Shown here one piece after another: positions 8,445-17,611 of a stretch of DNA of 64,000 bases; position 1 is the first letter of the stretch, and the number at the start of each line of letters is the position of its first letter. The stretch spans positions 153,665 through 217,664 of the forward strand of contig NZ_JAJLRA010000010.1 in NCBI RefSeq assembly GCF_020991365.1. Direction: 5' to 3'. The DNA is from Streptacidiphilus sp. ASG 303. GTDB taxonomy: Bacteria > Actinomycetota > Actinomycetes > Streptomycetales > Streptomycetaceae. The notes under the pieces were generated by a model that saw only the letters and a list, made by a program, of their open reading frames with translations, had not been told where the DNA came from and did not search any database. Both the position numbers and the translations under genes were made by a program.

Positions 8445-9652
8445 CGGCGCCGCGCAGCTGGGTCCCCGTGCCGGAGGGCTCGCCCTTCCCGGTGCAGAAC
8501 CTCCCCTACGGCGTCTTCACCCCGCCCGGCGGCACCCCCCGGGTCGGCGTGGCGATCGGCGGCCACGTGCTCGACGCCTCCGCGGTGTGGGCGGGCACCC
8601 CGCTCGGCGCCGACCTGGCCACCGGCTCCCTCAACCGCTTCCTGCGCCGCGGCCCCGGCGAGTGGGCCTACGTCCGCCGCCGGATCACCGAGCTGCTCAC
8701 CGGGGAGGAGCAGCGCCGGTTCGCCGAGGCCCACCTGTACCCGCTGGACCGGGTGCGGCTGCACCTGCCGTTCGAGGTGGCGGACTACGTCGACTTCTAC
8801 GCCTCCGAGGAGCACGCCTCCAACGTGGGCCGGATCTTCCGGCCCGACGGCGAGCCGCTGCTGCCCAACTGGCGCCACCTGCCCGTGGGCTACCACGGCC
8901 GGGCGGGGACCGTCGTGGTCTCCGGCACGGGGGTGCGGCGGCCCGCCGGGCAGCGGTCCGGCCCCGGCGGCGCGCCGCTCTTCGGCCCGACGGAGCGGCT
9001 GGACGTCGAGGCGGAGGTCGGCTTCGTGGTCGGGGCGCCCTCCCGGCTCGGCGAGCCGGTGCCGGTCGGCGCCTTCGCCGACCACGTCTTCGGGGCGGTG
9101 CTGGTGAACGACTGGTCCGCCCGCGACATCCAGTCCTGGGAGTACCGGCCGCTCGGGCCGTTCCTCGGCAAGTCCTTCGCCACGTCGGTGTCGCCCTGGG
9201 TGGTGCCGCTCGCCGCGCTGGAGCACGCCCGCGTCCCCGTGCCGCCCCAGGACCCGGCCCCGCTGCCGTACCTGGAGGAGAAGGAGCCCTGGGGGCTGGA
9301 CCTGGCCCTGGAGGTGCGGCTGAACGGCGCGGTGGTCTCCCGGCCGCCGTTCCGCGGCACGTACTGGTCGCCCGCGCAGATGCTGGCCCACATGACGGTG
9401 AACGGCGCCTCGCTGCGCACCGGCGACCTGTACGCCTCGGGCACCGTCTCGGGCCGCCTGCCGGAGGAGCGCGGCTCGCTGATCGAGCTGACCTGGAACG
9501 GGCGCGAGCCGCTGCGGCTGCCGGACGGCACGGAGCGGACCTTCCTGGAGGACGGCGACACGGTCGTGATGAGCGCGACCGCGCCCGGCGCCGACGGGGT
9601 GCGGATCGGCTTCGGCGAGGTGGCCGGGACGGTGCTGCCCGGCCCGTCCTGA
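8441..9652 (+). CDS. fahA: Fumarylacetoacetase
   Basis: Hydrolase (403 aa) that splits fumarylacetoacetate into fumarate and acetoacetate, the last step of the homogentisate pathway. An N-terminal SH3-like domain (about 1-115) precedes the FAH catalytic domain. Metal and catalytic signatures are present: DYVDFYASEEHA, HLPVGYHGRAGTVVVSG, LDVEAEVGFVVG and VNDWSARDIQSWEYRPLG. The start is GTG at 8441 inside the hmgA stop codon region. The isomerase step between the two enzymes is not encoded next to them. Confidence 0.93.
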   Translation: MTAPRSWVPVPEGSPFPVQNLPYGVFTPPGGTPRVGVAIGGHVLDASAVWAGTPLGADLATGSLNRFLRRGPGEWAYVRRRITELLTGEEQRRFAEAHLYPLDRVRLHLPFEVADYVDFYASEEHASNVGRIFRPDGEPLLPNWRHLPVGYHGRAGTVVVSGTGVRRPAGQRSGPGGAPLFGPTERLDVEAEVGFVVGAPSRLGEPVPVGAFADHVFGAVLVNDWSARDIQSWEYRPLGPFLGKSFATSVSPWVVPLAALEHARVPVPPQDPAPLPYLEEKEPWGLDLALEVRLNGAVVSRPPFRGTYWSPAQMLAHMTVNGASLRTGDLYASGTVSGRLPEERGSLIELTWNGREPLRLPDGTERTFLEDGDTVVMSATAPGADGVRIGFGEVAGTVLPGPS

Positions 9653-9700
9653 GGCACCGGGCGGCCCGGCCCCCGTCCGCAGGCCCGTCCGCGCCCGCCG

Positions 9701-9732
9701 CGCCCGTCCGCGCCGCGGGGCGCGGACGGGCG
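9701..9732 (+). terminator. Terminator after fahA
   Basis: Perfect 14-bp stem (9701-9714 with 9719-9732) and 4-base loop, about 50 bases after the fahA stop and just before the promoter of the next gene. Confidence 0.75.
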
Positions 9733-9748
9733 GGGGCCGGTCCCGCCG

Positions 9749-9760
9749 TACCCTGACGCC
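9749..9760 (+). promoter_or_regulatory. Leaderless-type -10 element for the PPOX gene
   Basis: TACCCT (9749-9754) matches the TAnnnT -10 pattern and lies 6 bases before the ATG at 9761, with no ribosome binding site between. This is the geometry of a leaderless transcript that starts at the initiation codon. Confidence 0.55.
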
Positions 9761-10171
9761 ATGACGACTGACGACGGCGCCGCGGCGCTGGACCGGCTCG
9801 GGGCGGGGAAGTACCTGCTGGTCACCACCTACAAGAAGGACGGCTCCACCGTGCCCACCCCCGTGTGGGTGGTGCGGGACGGCGACGCGCTCGGGGTGTG
9901 GACCGCGGCGGACTCCTGGAAGGTGAAGCGCATCCGCAACCGGGCGGACGTGCTGGTCGCGCCCTGCGACGTCCGCGGCGGGCGCCAGGGGGAGGACGTC
10001 CCGGCGACCGCCGAGCTCCTGGACGCGGACGGCACCGAGCGCTACCGCGCCCTGCTGGCACGCAAGTACGGGCTGCTGGGGCGGCTGACGATGCTGGGCA
10101 GCCGGCTGCGGCGCGGCCGGGCCGGCACGGTGGGCATCCGCATCACCCTGCGGGAGCCCCGGACCCCCTGA
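9761..10171 (+). CDS. PPOX-class oxidoreductase, probably F420-dependent
   Basis: A 136-residue split beta-barrel protein of the pyridoxamine-phosphate-oxidase-like family. The family pattern is visible in LVTTYKKDGSTVPTPVWVV, WTAADSWKVKRIRNRADVLV and CDVRGGRQGEDVPATAELLD. Short actinobacterial members of this class usually use F420, sometimes flavin or haem; the cofactor cannot be decided from sequence by eye. The gene stands alone between two terminators and appears to be leaderless (TACCCT at -10). Substrate is unknown. Confidence 0.8.
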   Translation: MTTDDGAAALDRLGAGKYLLVTTYKKDGSTVPTPVWVVRDGDALGVWTAADSWKVKRIRNRADVLVAPCDVRGGRQGEDVPATAELLDADGTERYRALLARKYGLLGRLTMLGSRLRRGRAGTVGIRITLREPRTP

Positions 10172-10236
10172 CGGCCGGTCGAACCGGCCGGGCCGGCCGG
10201 GCCGACCGGTTCGGTCCAACCGGCCGGGCCGGCCGG

Positions 10237-10270
10237 ACCGGGGGCGCCGCGGCACGGCGGCGCCCCCGGT
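10237..10270. terminator. Bidirectional terminator between the PPOX gene and egtD
   Basis: Perfect 14-bp stem (10237-10250 with 10257-10270) with a 6-base loop, placed between convergent genes and ending 9 bases from the egtD stop codon. It can serve both strands. The preceding 60 bases are GGCCGGGCC-type short repeats. Confidence 0.75.
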
Positions 10271-10279
10271 GACGGAGCG

Positions 10280-11302
10280 TCAGGAATCGCCGCCCGGGGC
10301 CGCGGCGTCCCGGGCGGCGCCGTCGCGGTCGGCGGGGGTGGCCAGCGAGAGGCCGAAGCGCTCCTCCGGGTCGGTCCACCAGTGGACCAGCTCCAGTCCG
10401 GCGGCGGCGAGTTCGGCGGTGATGCCGCGGCGGCGGAACTTCGCGGAGACCTCGGTGCGGAGCTCCTCGCCCTCGGCGAAGGGGACGGCCAGGTCCAGGT
10501 CGCGGATCTTGACGGTCTGCTCGCGGAGGGAGCGCAGCCGCATCTCGATCCACTCGTTCGCGGCGTTCCAGTGGGCGACGTGCGCGAAGGCGTCGGGGTC
10601 GAAGTCCGCGTCGAGCCCGCGGTTGACGACGTGCAGGACGTTCCGGTCGAACGCGGCGGTGACACCGGCCGCGTCGTCGTAGGCGGCGACCAGGACGGCC
10701 GGGTCCTTCACCAGGTCGGTGCCGACGAGGAGGGAGTCGCCCGGCTCCAGCTCCCGCCGCAGGGCGGCGAGGAAGGCGGCCCGCTCGTCGGGGAGCAGGT
10801 TGCCGAGGGTGCCGCCGAGGAAGGCGACGAGGCGGGGGCCGCGGGTCGGCGGGAGCGCCAGGGTCGCGGTGAAGTCGGAGACCAGGGCGTGCACGGCGAG
10901 GCCGGGGTACTCGGCGGCCAGGGCGTCGCCCGCCTCCCGCAGGGCGCTCTCGCTGACGTCGACGGGGACGTAGGACTCCAGGGTGCCGAGGTCGCGCAGC
11001 GCGTCCAGCAGCAGCCGGGTCTTCTCGGAGGAGCCGGAGCCCAGCTCGACCAGGGTGCGGGCCCGGGTGGCCGCGGCGGCCTCGGCGGCGCGGGCGGTGA
11101 GGATGGCCCGCTCGGCGCGGGTGGGGTAGTACTCGGGCAGCCGGGTGATCTGCTCGAAGAGCTCGCTGCCGCGGGCGTCGTAGAACCACTTGGGCGGGAG
11201 CCACTTCGGATCCGCCGTCAGCCCGGTGCGCACGTCGTGGCGGAGGGCGGCGTCGAAGTGGTCGGCGGGCAGCAGGCGGGTGAGGTCGAACGGTGCGGCC
11301 AT
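10280..11302 (-). CDS. egtD: L-histidine N-alpha-methyltransferase EgtD
   Basis: SAM-dependent enzyme (340 aa) that trimethylates histidine to hercynine, the first step of ergothioneine synthesis. The SAM-binding motif I is [19 protein letters not shown], followed by [19 protein letters not shown] and WIEMRL also fit the EgtD (DUF2260) family, as does the N-terminal [23 protein letters not shown] at 11302 is chosen because AGGAGG lies 7 bases upstream; a GTG at 11320 would place that sequence inside the gene. It is the last gene of egtABCD, 91 bases after egtC. Confidence 0.95.
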   Translation of the reverse strand: MAAPFDLTRLLPADHFDAALRHDVRTGLTADPKWLPPKWFYDARGSELFEQITRLPEYYPTRAERAILTARAAEAAAATRARTLVELGSGSSEKTRLLLDALRDLGTLESYVPVDVSESALREAGDALAAEYPGLAVHALVSDFTATLALPPTRGPRLVAFLGGTLGNLLPDERAAFLAALRRELEPGDSLLVGTDLVKDPAVLVAAYDDAAGVTAAFDRNVLHVVNRGLDADFDPDAFAHVAHWNAANEWIEMRLRSLREQTVKIRDLDLAVPFAEGEELRTEVSAKFRRRGITAELAAAGLELVHWWTDPEERFGLSLATPADRDGAARDAAAPGGDS

Positions 11303-11393
11303 GGCGGGGCCTCCTCTCACGGGAAGGGTGGGGTGCCGTCGGGGTCGGGCGGCGGTGCGCGCCGGCCGGGGCGGGACGGCCGGCGCGGGCCGG

Positions 11394-12146
11394 TCAGCCC
11401 GGCGGTCCCGCCAGGGGGCGGACGGTGACGGCGTCGGCGGTCGCGAGCAGCAGCGACCCGTCGGGGACGGCGGTCCAGCCGGGCAGGTCGTCGCCCGGCT
11501 CGGAGGCGACCAGGGCGCAGCGGCCCGGCTCCAGGCGGTGGAAGAGGGTGTCGCCCCAGGTGGTGGCGGCGATGGCGGTGCCGTCGGTGAGGAGCAGGTT
11601 GAGGCGGGCGTCGCCGCGGGCGGCGACGTCGGCGACGGTCGCGGCGAGGGCGTCGCCGGGCGCGGCGCCGTCCCGCAGCCGCCGCAGGACCAGGGCCCAG
11701 ACCAGCGCGGAGTCGCAGCGGGCCTCCATGGAGAGGAGGTCGGCGGGCGGCAGGGCGGCGGCCAGGTCGGCGAAGGCGGCGGGCCAGCCGGGCAGGGCGC
11801 CGTTGTGGCTGAAGAGCCAGCGGTCGGCGGCGTAGGGGGCGGCGGCGGCCTCGCCGGGGGCGCAGCCGTCGGTGGCGGAGCGCACGGCGGCGAGCAGGGC
11901 GCGGGTCCGCACGACCCGGGAGAGGTCGGCGAAGGACGGGTCGGCCCAGATCGGTCCGGAGCGGCGGTAGCGGGCGGGCACGGGGTCGCCGTCGGCGTAC
12001 CAGCCGATGCCGAAGCCGTCGGCGTTGACGGTGCCGTACTTCTGCATGCGCGGCGCCCAGGACTGCTGGTGGAGCCCGTACGGGGGCGCGGTGACCAGGT
12101 CGCGGACCGCCCGGGGCTCGCCGACGTAGGCGAGGTGGCGGCACAT
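11394..12146 (-). CDS. egtC: Gamma-glutamyl-hercynylcysteine sulfoxide hydrolase EgtC
   Basis: Class II glutamine-amidotransferase-like hydrolase (250 aa) that removes the glutamyl group from the EgtB product. The nucleophile is Cys2, exposed after Met removal (MCRHLAYVG). Other Ntn signatures are [30 protein letters not shown] and [10 protein letters not shown]. Its ATG shares one base with the egtB TGA, so the two are translationally coupled. Confidence 0.95.
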   Translation of the reverse strand: MCRHLAYVGEPRAVRDLVTAPPYGLHQQSWAPRMQKYGTVNADGFGIGWYADGDPVPARYRRSGPIWADPSFADLSRVVRTRALLAAVRSATDGCAPGEAAAAPYAADRWLFSHNGALPGWPAAFADLAAALPPADLLSMEARCDSALVWALVLRRLRDGAAPGDALAATVADVAARGDARLNLLLTDGTAIAATTWGDTLFHRLEPGRCALVASEPGDDLPGWTAVPDGSLLLATADAVTVRPLAGPPG

Positions 12147-13624
12147 CAGGCGGCCCCGGGGGCGGTGCGGCCGGCGGTGCGGGGCTCGGCGTCGCGGGCG
12201 GTGCGGAAGCCGGAGAAGATCTGGCGCCGCACCGGGTGGTCCCAGTTGCGGAAGGTGCCCCGGCAGGCCACCGGCGCGACCCCGAAGGAGCCGCCGCGCA
12301 GCACCCGGTAGTCGCCGCCGAAGAAGACCTCGGAGTACTCGCGGTAGGGCCAGGCGCGGAAGCCGGGGTAGGGCGTGAAGCGGCTGGAGGTCCACTCCCA
12401 GACGTCGCCGATCAGCTGGCGGGCGCCGTGCGGGGAGGCGCCGGCGGGGTGGCTGCCGGCGGGGGCGGGCCGCAGGTGGCGCTGGCCGAGGTTGGCGTGC
12501 TCGGGGGTGGGGTCGGCGTCGCCCCACGGGTAGCGGCGGGAGCGTCCGGTGGCGGGGTCGTGGCGGGCCGCCTTCTCCCACTCGGCCTCGGTGGGCAGGC
12601 GGCGCCCGGCCCAGCGGGCGTACGCGTCGGCCTCGTACCAGCAGACGTGCACGACCGGCTCGTCCGCGGGGACCTCCTCGGTGCGGCCGAAGCGGCGGCG
12701 CAGCCAGGTCGCGCCGTCGCGGGTCCAGAAGAGGGGGGCGGTGAGGCCGGCCCGCTGCCGGTGGTCCCACCCCTCCGGGGTCCACCAGCGGGGGTCGTCG
12801 TAGCCGCCGTCGGCGACGAACCGCTGGTAGGCGCCGTTGGTGACCGGGACGGTGTCCAGGTGGAAGGCGGGGACGTGCACGGTGTGGGCGGGGCGCTCGT
12901 TGTCCAGCGCCCAGGGCTCGGTGGAGGTGCCCATGGTGAAGTCGCCGCCGGGGACGAGCACCTCGGCGGGGAGCGCGGCGGCGTCGGCGGGCGCGGGGGG
13001 CGGCGCCGGGTCGTCGAGGACGGGCGGGCCCTGGCGGAGCTGGTGGGTGATCAGCATGGTCTCGTCGTGCTGCTGCTCGTGCTGGGCGACCATGCCGAAG
13101 GCGAAGCCGCCGCGCAGCAGCGGGTCGCCGTCCAGGGCGGCGGCCTCCAGGACGTCGAGGACCCGGCCGCGGACGTCGTGGGCGTAGGCGCGGGCCTCGG
13201 CGGGCGGCAGCAGCGGCAGGGAGGGGCGTTCGGCGCGGGGGTGCTCGAAGGCGTCGTAGAGGGAGTCGATGCCGGGGAGCAGGGGGTCGCGGCCGCCGAC
13301 GGTGCGCAGCAGCCAGAGCTCCTCCTGGTTGCCGATGTGGGCGAGGTCCCAGACCAGGGGCGACATCAGCGGCGAGTGCTGGGCGGTGAGGTCGCGGTCG
13401 TCGACGCTGCCGGTGAGGACCGCGGTGCGGGCGCGGGCGGCGAGCAGTTCGGCGGCGATGCGCTCGCGCAGCGCCTCGGCGGGCAGCGCCTCGGGGCGCG
13501 GGGGCCCGGCGGGGAGGGAGGCGCGGGCGGCGTCCGTCGCGGCCTCCGTCGCGCCGCCCGGGGCGGTGCCCGGCCGGGTGCCCGACGGCGTGCCCGACGG
13601 CGTGTTCGGCTCGGTGTTCAGCAC
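12146..13624 (-). CDS. egtB: Ergothioneine sulfoxide synthase EgtB
   Basis: Non-haem iron oxidase (492 aa) that joins hercynine with gamma-glutamylcysteine and inserts the sulfoxide oxygen. The N-terminal DinB-like domain carries the iron-binding HX3HXE motif (HEQQHDE). The C-terminal part is an FGE-sulfatase domain ([64 protein letters not shown]). A disordered, Thr/Pro/Gly-rich stretch of about 40 residues precedes the catalytic region. The start is GTG at 13624 with AGGAG 8 bases upstream, inside the last 7 bases of egtA. Confidence 0.95.
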   Translation of the reverse strand: MLNTEPNTPSGTPSGTRPGTAPGGATEAATDAARASLPAGPPRPEALPAEALRERIAAELLAARARTAVLTGSVDDRDLTAQHSPLMSPLVWDLAHIGNQEELWLLRTVGGRDPLLPGIDSLYDAFEHPRAERPSLPLLPPAEARAYAHDVRGRVLDVLEAAALDGDPLLRGGFAFGMVAQHEQQHDETMLITHQLRQGPPVLDDPAPPPAPADAAALPAEVLVPGGDFTMGTSTEPWALDNERPAHTVHVPAFHLDTVPVTNGAYQRFVADGGYDDPRWWTPEGWDHRQRAGLTAPLFWTRDGATWLRRRFGRTEEVPADEPVVHVCWYEADAYARWAGRRLPTEAEWEKAARHDPATGRSRRYPWGDADPTPEHANLGQRHLRPAPAGSHPAGASPHGARQLIGDVWEWTSSRFTPYPGFRAWPYREYSEVFFGGDYRVLRGGSFGVAPVACRGTFRNWDHPVRRQIFSGFRTARDAEPRTAGRTAPGAA

Positions 13625-15000
13625 GGGGCGGTCTCCTGCGTCGTCGCGGTGTCGGTGCCGGGGCCCCGCCGGGAGCGGCCGGCCAGGGCGTCCAGCTGGT
13701 CGTCGGCGGGACATCGCCCGGCGGCGGTGTAGCGGTCGGCGAAGGCGGCGAGGGCGTTCCGCACCGCGGGCGGGGCGTCCAGCCGGGGCAGCGCGCCGTC
13801 GGCGGCGGCGAAGCAGGCGAGGGCGGCGCGGCGCAGCGCGGGGTCGGCGACGGCGTGGGTGGAGGCCCTGGTCCACAGGGAGCCCCGGGGGGCCGGGAGG
13901 TCCCGGTCGGGGTCGCCGAGGGGCTCCAGGGCCGCGAGGGCGGCGTCGGCGGCGCGGGGGTCGTCCAGCAGGGCGGTGACCAGCGCGGTGGGGACGAGCC
14001 AGCCGTCGCCGGGCTGGGCGTCGATCATGCGCAGTTCGAAGTGCCCCTGGGGCCGCACGGGCGGGAAGAGGGTGGTGAGGTGGTAGCCGAGGTCGTCCAG
14101 GGTGGGCGGCCGCTCCCCCGCGCCGCGCAGCCAGTCGCGGAAGGTGAGGCCGCTCGGGGCGGTCCAGGGCCGGCCGCCGGGACGGCGCACGCAGAGCAGT
14201 TCGGCGTCGAGGGCGGCGCGGGCCCAGGCGGCGCGGGGGTCGCCGGCCAGCGGGGCAGGGGCGAGGGTGTGGGTGGGCTCCATCCGCTCCCACACGGCCT
14301 GGCGGGTGGAACGGCGGCCGGTGGGCCGCCCGTCCAGCAGCGGGGAGTTGGCGAAGGCCGCCACCAGGACGGGCCCGAGGAGGTGCAGCAGCCGCCAGCG
14401 GTCGCGGAAGCCGTGCGGCCCGGGTCCGTCGGTGCCCGCGTCCACGCAGACCTGCACGGAGGCGCTGGCGCACATCATGACCCGGCCCCAGGGGCCTCCG
14501 CGTCCGAAGAACTCCGCCATGGCGGCGTACCGGGGGGCGCGGACCACCATGCGGCGGCCGCGCGGGTGGGGGTCGGTGCCGGTGCCGGCGAGGTTCAGGC
14601 CGCGGGCGGCGAAGGCGCCGCGGAGGACGGCGAGGTCGCGCAGCACGGTCTCGGCGCAGTCGGCGAGGGATTCGGCGGGCGGGGAGCTGAGCTCGACCTG
14701 CCCGCCGGGTTCGCGGGTGAGGAGGGAGCCCCCGGGGAGGGCGGGGGGTCCGGGCCGGAGGCCGAGGGCCTCGACGGCGGCGTCGGTGCGGGCCGGGTCC
14801 ACGGGGGCGGCGGCGTCGCGGGCGTCCTGGACGATCCACTCCAGTTCGACGCCGACCCGGCGCGGCGGACCGATCTTGAAGCAGACGCTGGCGACGTACG
14901 CCTCGGCCTGCGACTCGGTCAGCGGGGTCACGGTGGGCGGTGCCTGCGGCGGCCCGGCGTCGGTCTGTATCGGGGGGCGTACGGGTTTCACTCGGCTCAC
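13618..15000 (-). CDS. egtA: Glutamate-cysteine ligase EgtA
   Basis: GCS2-type ligase (about 460 aa) that makes gamma-glutamylcysteine, the sulfur donor for EgtB. Family signatures are [45 protein letters not shown] and [16 protein letters not shown]. The start is uncertain: GTG at 15000 has GAGGG only 3 bases away, and GTG at 14991 has it 12 bases away; neither is ideal. It heads egtABCD and lies 122 bases downstream of the C-S lyase gene, so all five may be transcribed together. Confidence 0.92.
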   Translation of the reverse strand: MSRVKPVRPPIQTDAGPPQAPPTVTPLTESQAEAYVASVCFKIGPPRRVGVELEWIVQDARDAAAPVDPARTDAAVEALGLRPGPPALPGGSLLTREPGGQVELSSPPAESLADCAETVLRDLAVLRGAFAARGLNLAGTGTDPHPRGRRMVVRAPRYAAMAEFFGRGGPWGRVMMCASASVQVCVDAGTDGPGPHGFRDRWRLLHLLGPVLVAAFANSPLLDGRPTGRRSTRQAVWERMEPTHTLAPAPLAGDPRAAWARAALDAELLCVRRPGGRPWTAPSGLTFRDWLRGAGERPPTLDDLGYHLTTLFPPVRPQGHFELRMIDAQPGDGWLVPTALVTALLDDPRAADAALAALEPLGDPDRDLPAPRGSLWTRASTHAVADPALRRAALACFAAADGALPRLDAPPAVRNALAAFADRYTAAGRCPADDQLDALAGRSRRGPGTDTATTQETAPC

Positions 15001-15122
15001 CGTCCCTCGGTCTTGCGGCCCGGGGCTCACTGCCCAGTCTGCACCGAAGCATGCCCGCGCGGCGGCAAACCGCCGCGGCGCCGAGGTGTCTGCGCAGGTC
15101 GGGGCGGTGTGGGCGGCGGGGT

Positions 15123-16358
15123 TCAGGACTGCGCCGGACGGGTGAGGCGGTCGAGCGCCGTCGCGAGGAGCGGGCGGGGCAGCGCGTAGTTCAGCCGCAG
15201 GAAGCCGGGGGCGCCGAAGTCCGCACCGTCCTGGAGGCCGAGTCCGCGCTCCTCCAGCAGCAGCCGGCAGGCCCCGGCGGCGGGCAGGCCCAGCGCGGCG
15301 GCGTCCAGCCAGAGCAGGTAGGAGGCCTGCGGCGGGGAGGGCACGGCGCCCGGGGCGGCCCGGCGCAGGGCGTCCAGGGCGAGGTCGCGGCTGCCGGCCA
15401 GGTACCCGAGCAGGCCGTCCAGCCACGGCCCGCCGTGCTCCAGGGCGGCGTTCTGCACCAGTTGGGCCGTCAGGCCGCCCTCCCACAGGCCGTATCCGGC
15501 CATCGCCTCCCGCAGGCGCTCCCGCAGCACGGGGTCGGGGACGAGGGCGAAGGCGCTGGGGAGGCCCGTGGTGTTGAAGGTCTTGCCCACGGAGTTGAGC
15601 GTGACGACGGAGGGGGCGAGGTCGCCGGCGGCGTCCACCGCGACGGGGTGGGACACGCCGGGGTGGACCAGGTCGGAGTGGACCTCGTCGGAGACCAGCA
15701 CCCCGCCCGCGTCGGCCGCCGCCTCGGCCAGCGACCGCACGGCGGAGCGCGGCCACACCCGGGCGGTGGGGTTGTGCGGGCTGCTGAGCAGGACGGCGGA
15801 CAGCGGGCGGCCCGCGAACCCCCCGACGGGCAGGCGGTAGCCGTCCGCCTCCAGGGCCAGCGGCACCTCCTCGTACGGCAGCCCGGCCGCCCGGCAGGTG
15901 GGGGCGAAGCCGCCGTACTCGGGCACCGGGGCCAGCACCGGTCCGCCGCGGCCCGCGGCGCGCAGCACCTCCAGGAGCAGGCGGACGGCGGTGCGCGGGC
16001 CGAAGGGCAGCAGCAGCACCCAGTCGGGGTCGACGGCGGCGCCGTGGCGGGCCCGGTACCAGGCGGCGACCAGGTCGCGGCCGCGCGGGTCGCAGACGGT
16101 GTAGCCCCAGGCGCGGTGCGCGGCGCGGGAGGCCAGGGCCTCGGCGACGGCGGGCGGGCCGGGGAGGTCCATGTCGGCGAGGCCCAGCGCGATCCGGCCG
16201 GGGCGGCCGTCGGCACCGGCGGCGGCCCACTTGCTGCTGCCGGTGCCGGAGCGGTCGAAGGGGAGGTCGAAGCCGGTGGGCGGCGCGTCGGTGGGCGGGC
16301 CGGCGGTGCGCCGGTCGTCGGTGGGCCGGTCGTCGGTGGGCCGGTCGTCGGTGTCCAG
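15123..16358 (-). CDS. PLP-dependent C-S lyase of the MalY/PatB family, apparently with a CTG start
   Basis: Fold-type I PLP enzyme related to cystathionine beta-lyases. Cofactor-site signatures: [21 protein letters not shown] and [11 protein letters not shown] with the Schiff-base Lys. The only in-frame ATG (16172) would delete the conserved N-terminus: codons upstream encode GSSKWAAAG and [11 protein letters not shown], matching the family start. Between an in-frame TAG and that ATG there is no ATG, GTG or TTG; the best start is CTG at 16358, behind GGAGGAGCC, giving 411 aa. Three copies of TDDRP/R (15-base repeats) follow the start. It lies directly upstream of egtA, so it could perform the last ergothioneine step (EgtE role), though it could equally be an ordinary cystathionine or cysteine-conjugate lyase. 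A frameshift is the alternative explanation for the missing start. Confidence 0.75.
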   Translation of the reverse strand: MDTDDRPTDDRPTDDRRTAGPPTDAPPTGFDLPFDRSGTGSSKWAAAGADGRPGRIALGLADMDLPGPPAVAEALASRAAHRAWGYTVCDPRGRDLVAAWYRARHGAAVDPDWVLLLPFGPRTAVRLLLEVLRAAGRGGPVLAPVPEYGGFAPTCRAAGLPYEEVPLALEADGYRLPVGGFAGRPLSAVLLSSPHNPTARVWPRSAVRSLAEAAADAGGVLVSDEVHSDLVHPGVSHPVAVDAAGDLAPSVVTLNSVGKTFNTTGLPSAFALVPDPVLRERLREAMAGYGLWEGGLTAQLVQNAALEHGGPWLDGLLGYLAGSRDLALDALRRAAPGAVPSPPQASYLLWLDAAALGLPAAGACRLLLEERGLGLQDGADFGAPGFLRLNYALPRPLLATALDRLTRPAQS

Positions 16359-16630
16359 GGCTCCTCCACGGGGTCGCGCGGGCGGGCGTCCCTCTCCCTA
16401 CCCGCGCGACCGGACCGCGACGCCGGCGGCGGACGGTGGGCGGCGGCGCCGGGGCGGGGCGGGGCCGGTACGGGCGGGCGGGCGGGCGGAGGCGGTCTGG
16501 TCCGGCGGGCGGGCGTCGGCTAGCGTCGTCCCGCCCCCGGCCGGAGCCGCCGCGGGCGCCCGCCCGACCGCGGGCCCGCCCGTGGACCGGAGGGGCCCGC
16601 GGGTCCCGTCCGCACCCTCCTGGAGTCCCC

Positions 16631-17503
16631 GTGCGCGCCGACCTCGTCTCCCCCGACCGCCTCGTGCTCGGCGAGAGCCCCCGCTGGGACGCGGCGGCCG
16701 GGCGCCTCCGCTGGGTCGGCATCGAGGACCGCGCGGTGCTGTGGCTGGACCCGGCGACCGGGAAGTCCGGCCGCACGGACCTGGACACCATGCCCGGCAC
16801 CCTGGCCCCGTACGACGGCGACCGGGTGCTGCTGGCCACCGACCGGGGCTTCGAGGTGCTGGACACGGCCTCCGGCCGCCTCGGACCGGTCGCCGCGGCG
16901 GAGGCCGACCGGCCCGACCGCCGGATGAACGACGGGGCGTGCGACCCGTACGGGCGGATGCTGGCCGGGACGACGGCGCTCTCCGGCACGCCGGAGCCGG
17001 GCCCGCTGTACCGGCTGGAGACCGGCGGCGGTGCGCCGCGCGCGGTGCCGGTGCTCGACGGGCTGCTCGTCCCGAACGGCCTGGCGTGGCCGGAGCCGGA
17101 CCGGCTCTGGCACATCGACAGCCCGACCCGGCGGATCGGCCTCCACGTCTATCCCGAGCACGGGCCGGTGGGCCCGCTCGTCCGCAGCATCGACACCTCG
17201 GACCTTTCCGGCGACCCCGACGGCATGGCGCTGGACGCCGAGGGCAACCTGTGGGTGGCGTTCTGGGGCGGTTCGGCGGTGCGCTGCCTCGCGCCGGACG
17301 GGCGGGTGCTGGAGACGGTGGAGCTGCCGGTGCCGCAGGTGACGAGCGTGGCCTTCGGCGGCGACGCCCTGGACACGCTGTGGATCACCACCGCCGCCCG
17401 CGGCACCGACCCGGACGACCCGGCCCCGCACGGCGCGCTCTTCCGCTGCGACGCCCCGGTCCGCGGCCTCCCGGCCGTGCCCTGGGCCGGGCCGTCCGCC
17501 TGA
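16631..17503 (+). CDS. SMP-30/gluconolactonase-family protein
   Basis: A 290-residue six-bladed beta-propeller of the SMP-30/gluconolaconase/LRE family, which hydrolyses sugar lactones. Divalent-metal-site signatures are present in the right order: the Glu in LGESPRWDAAAGRL (about residue 14), Asn in RRMNDGACDPYGRMLAGT, Asn in LVPNGLAW and Asp in GDPDGMALDAEGNLWVAFWG. GTG at 16631 has GGAG 5 bases upstream; a TAGCGT -10-like element lies at 16521-16526, implying a leader of about 100 bases. No sugar-pathway neighbours are visible, so the substrate is unknown. Confidence 0.88.
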   Translation: MRADLVSPDRLVLGESPRWDAAAGRLRWVGIEDRAVLWLDPATGKSGRTDLDTMPGTLAPYDGDRVLLATDRGFEVLDTASGRLGPVAAAEADRPDRRMNDGACDPYGRMLAGTTALSGTPEPGPLYRLETGGGAPRAVPVLDGLLVPNGLAWPEPDRLWHIDSPTRRIGLHVYPEHGPVGPLVRSIDTSDLSGDPDGMALDAEGNLWVAFWGGSAVRCLAPDGRVLETVELPVPQVTSVAFGGDALDTLWITTAARGTDPDDPAPHGALFRCDAPVRGLPAVPWAGPSA

Positions 17504-17550
17504 CGCCCGCCCCTGCACCGCCGGTCCGCGTCGCGTCGGCCGCGTCCCGG

Positions 17551-17595
17551 ACGGGCGGCGGCCCCGCCCGTCCCCGTCGCGGGACGGGGCCGCCG
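17551..17595. terminator. Probable bidirectional terminator between the SMP-30 gene and the LAL regulator
   Basis: The convergent gap holds an imperfect GC hairpin: GGCGGCCCC pairs with GGGGCCGCC, with an inner CCCGTCCC/GGGACGG pairing and a small bulge. Position between the two stops fits a shared terminator. Confidence 0.5.
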
Positions 17596-17611
17596 GAGCG
17601 GCCCCGCCGGC

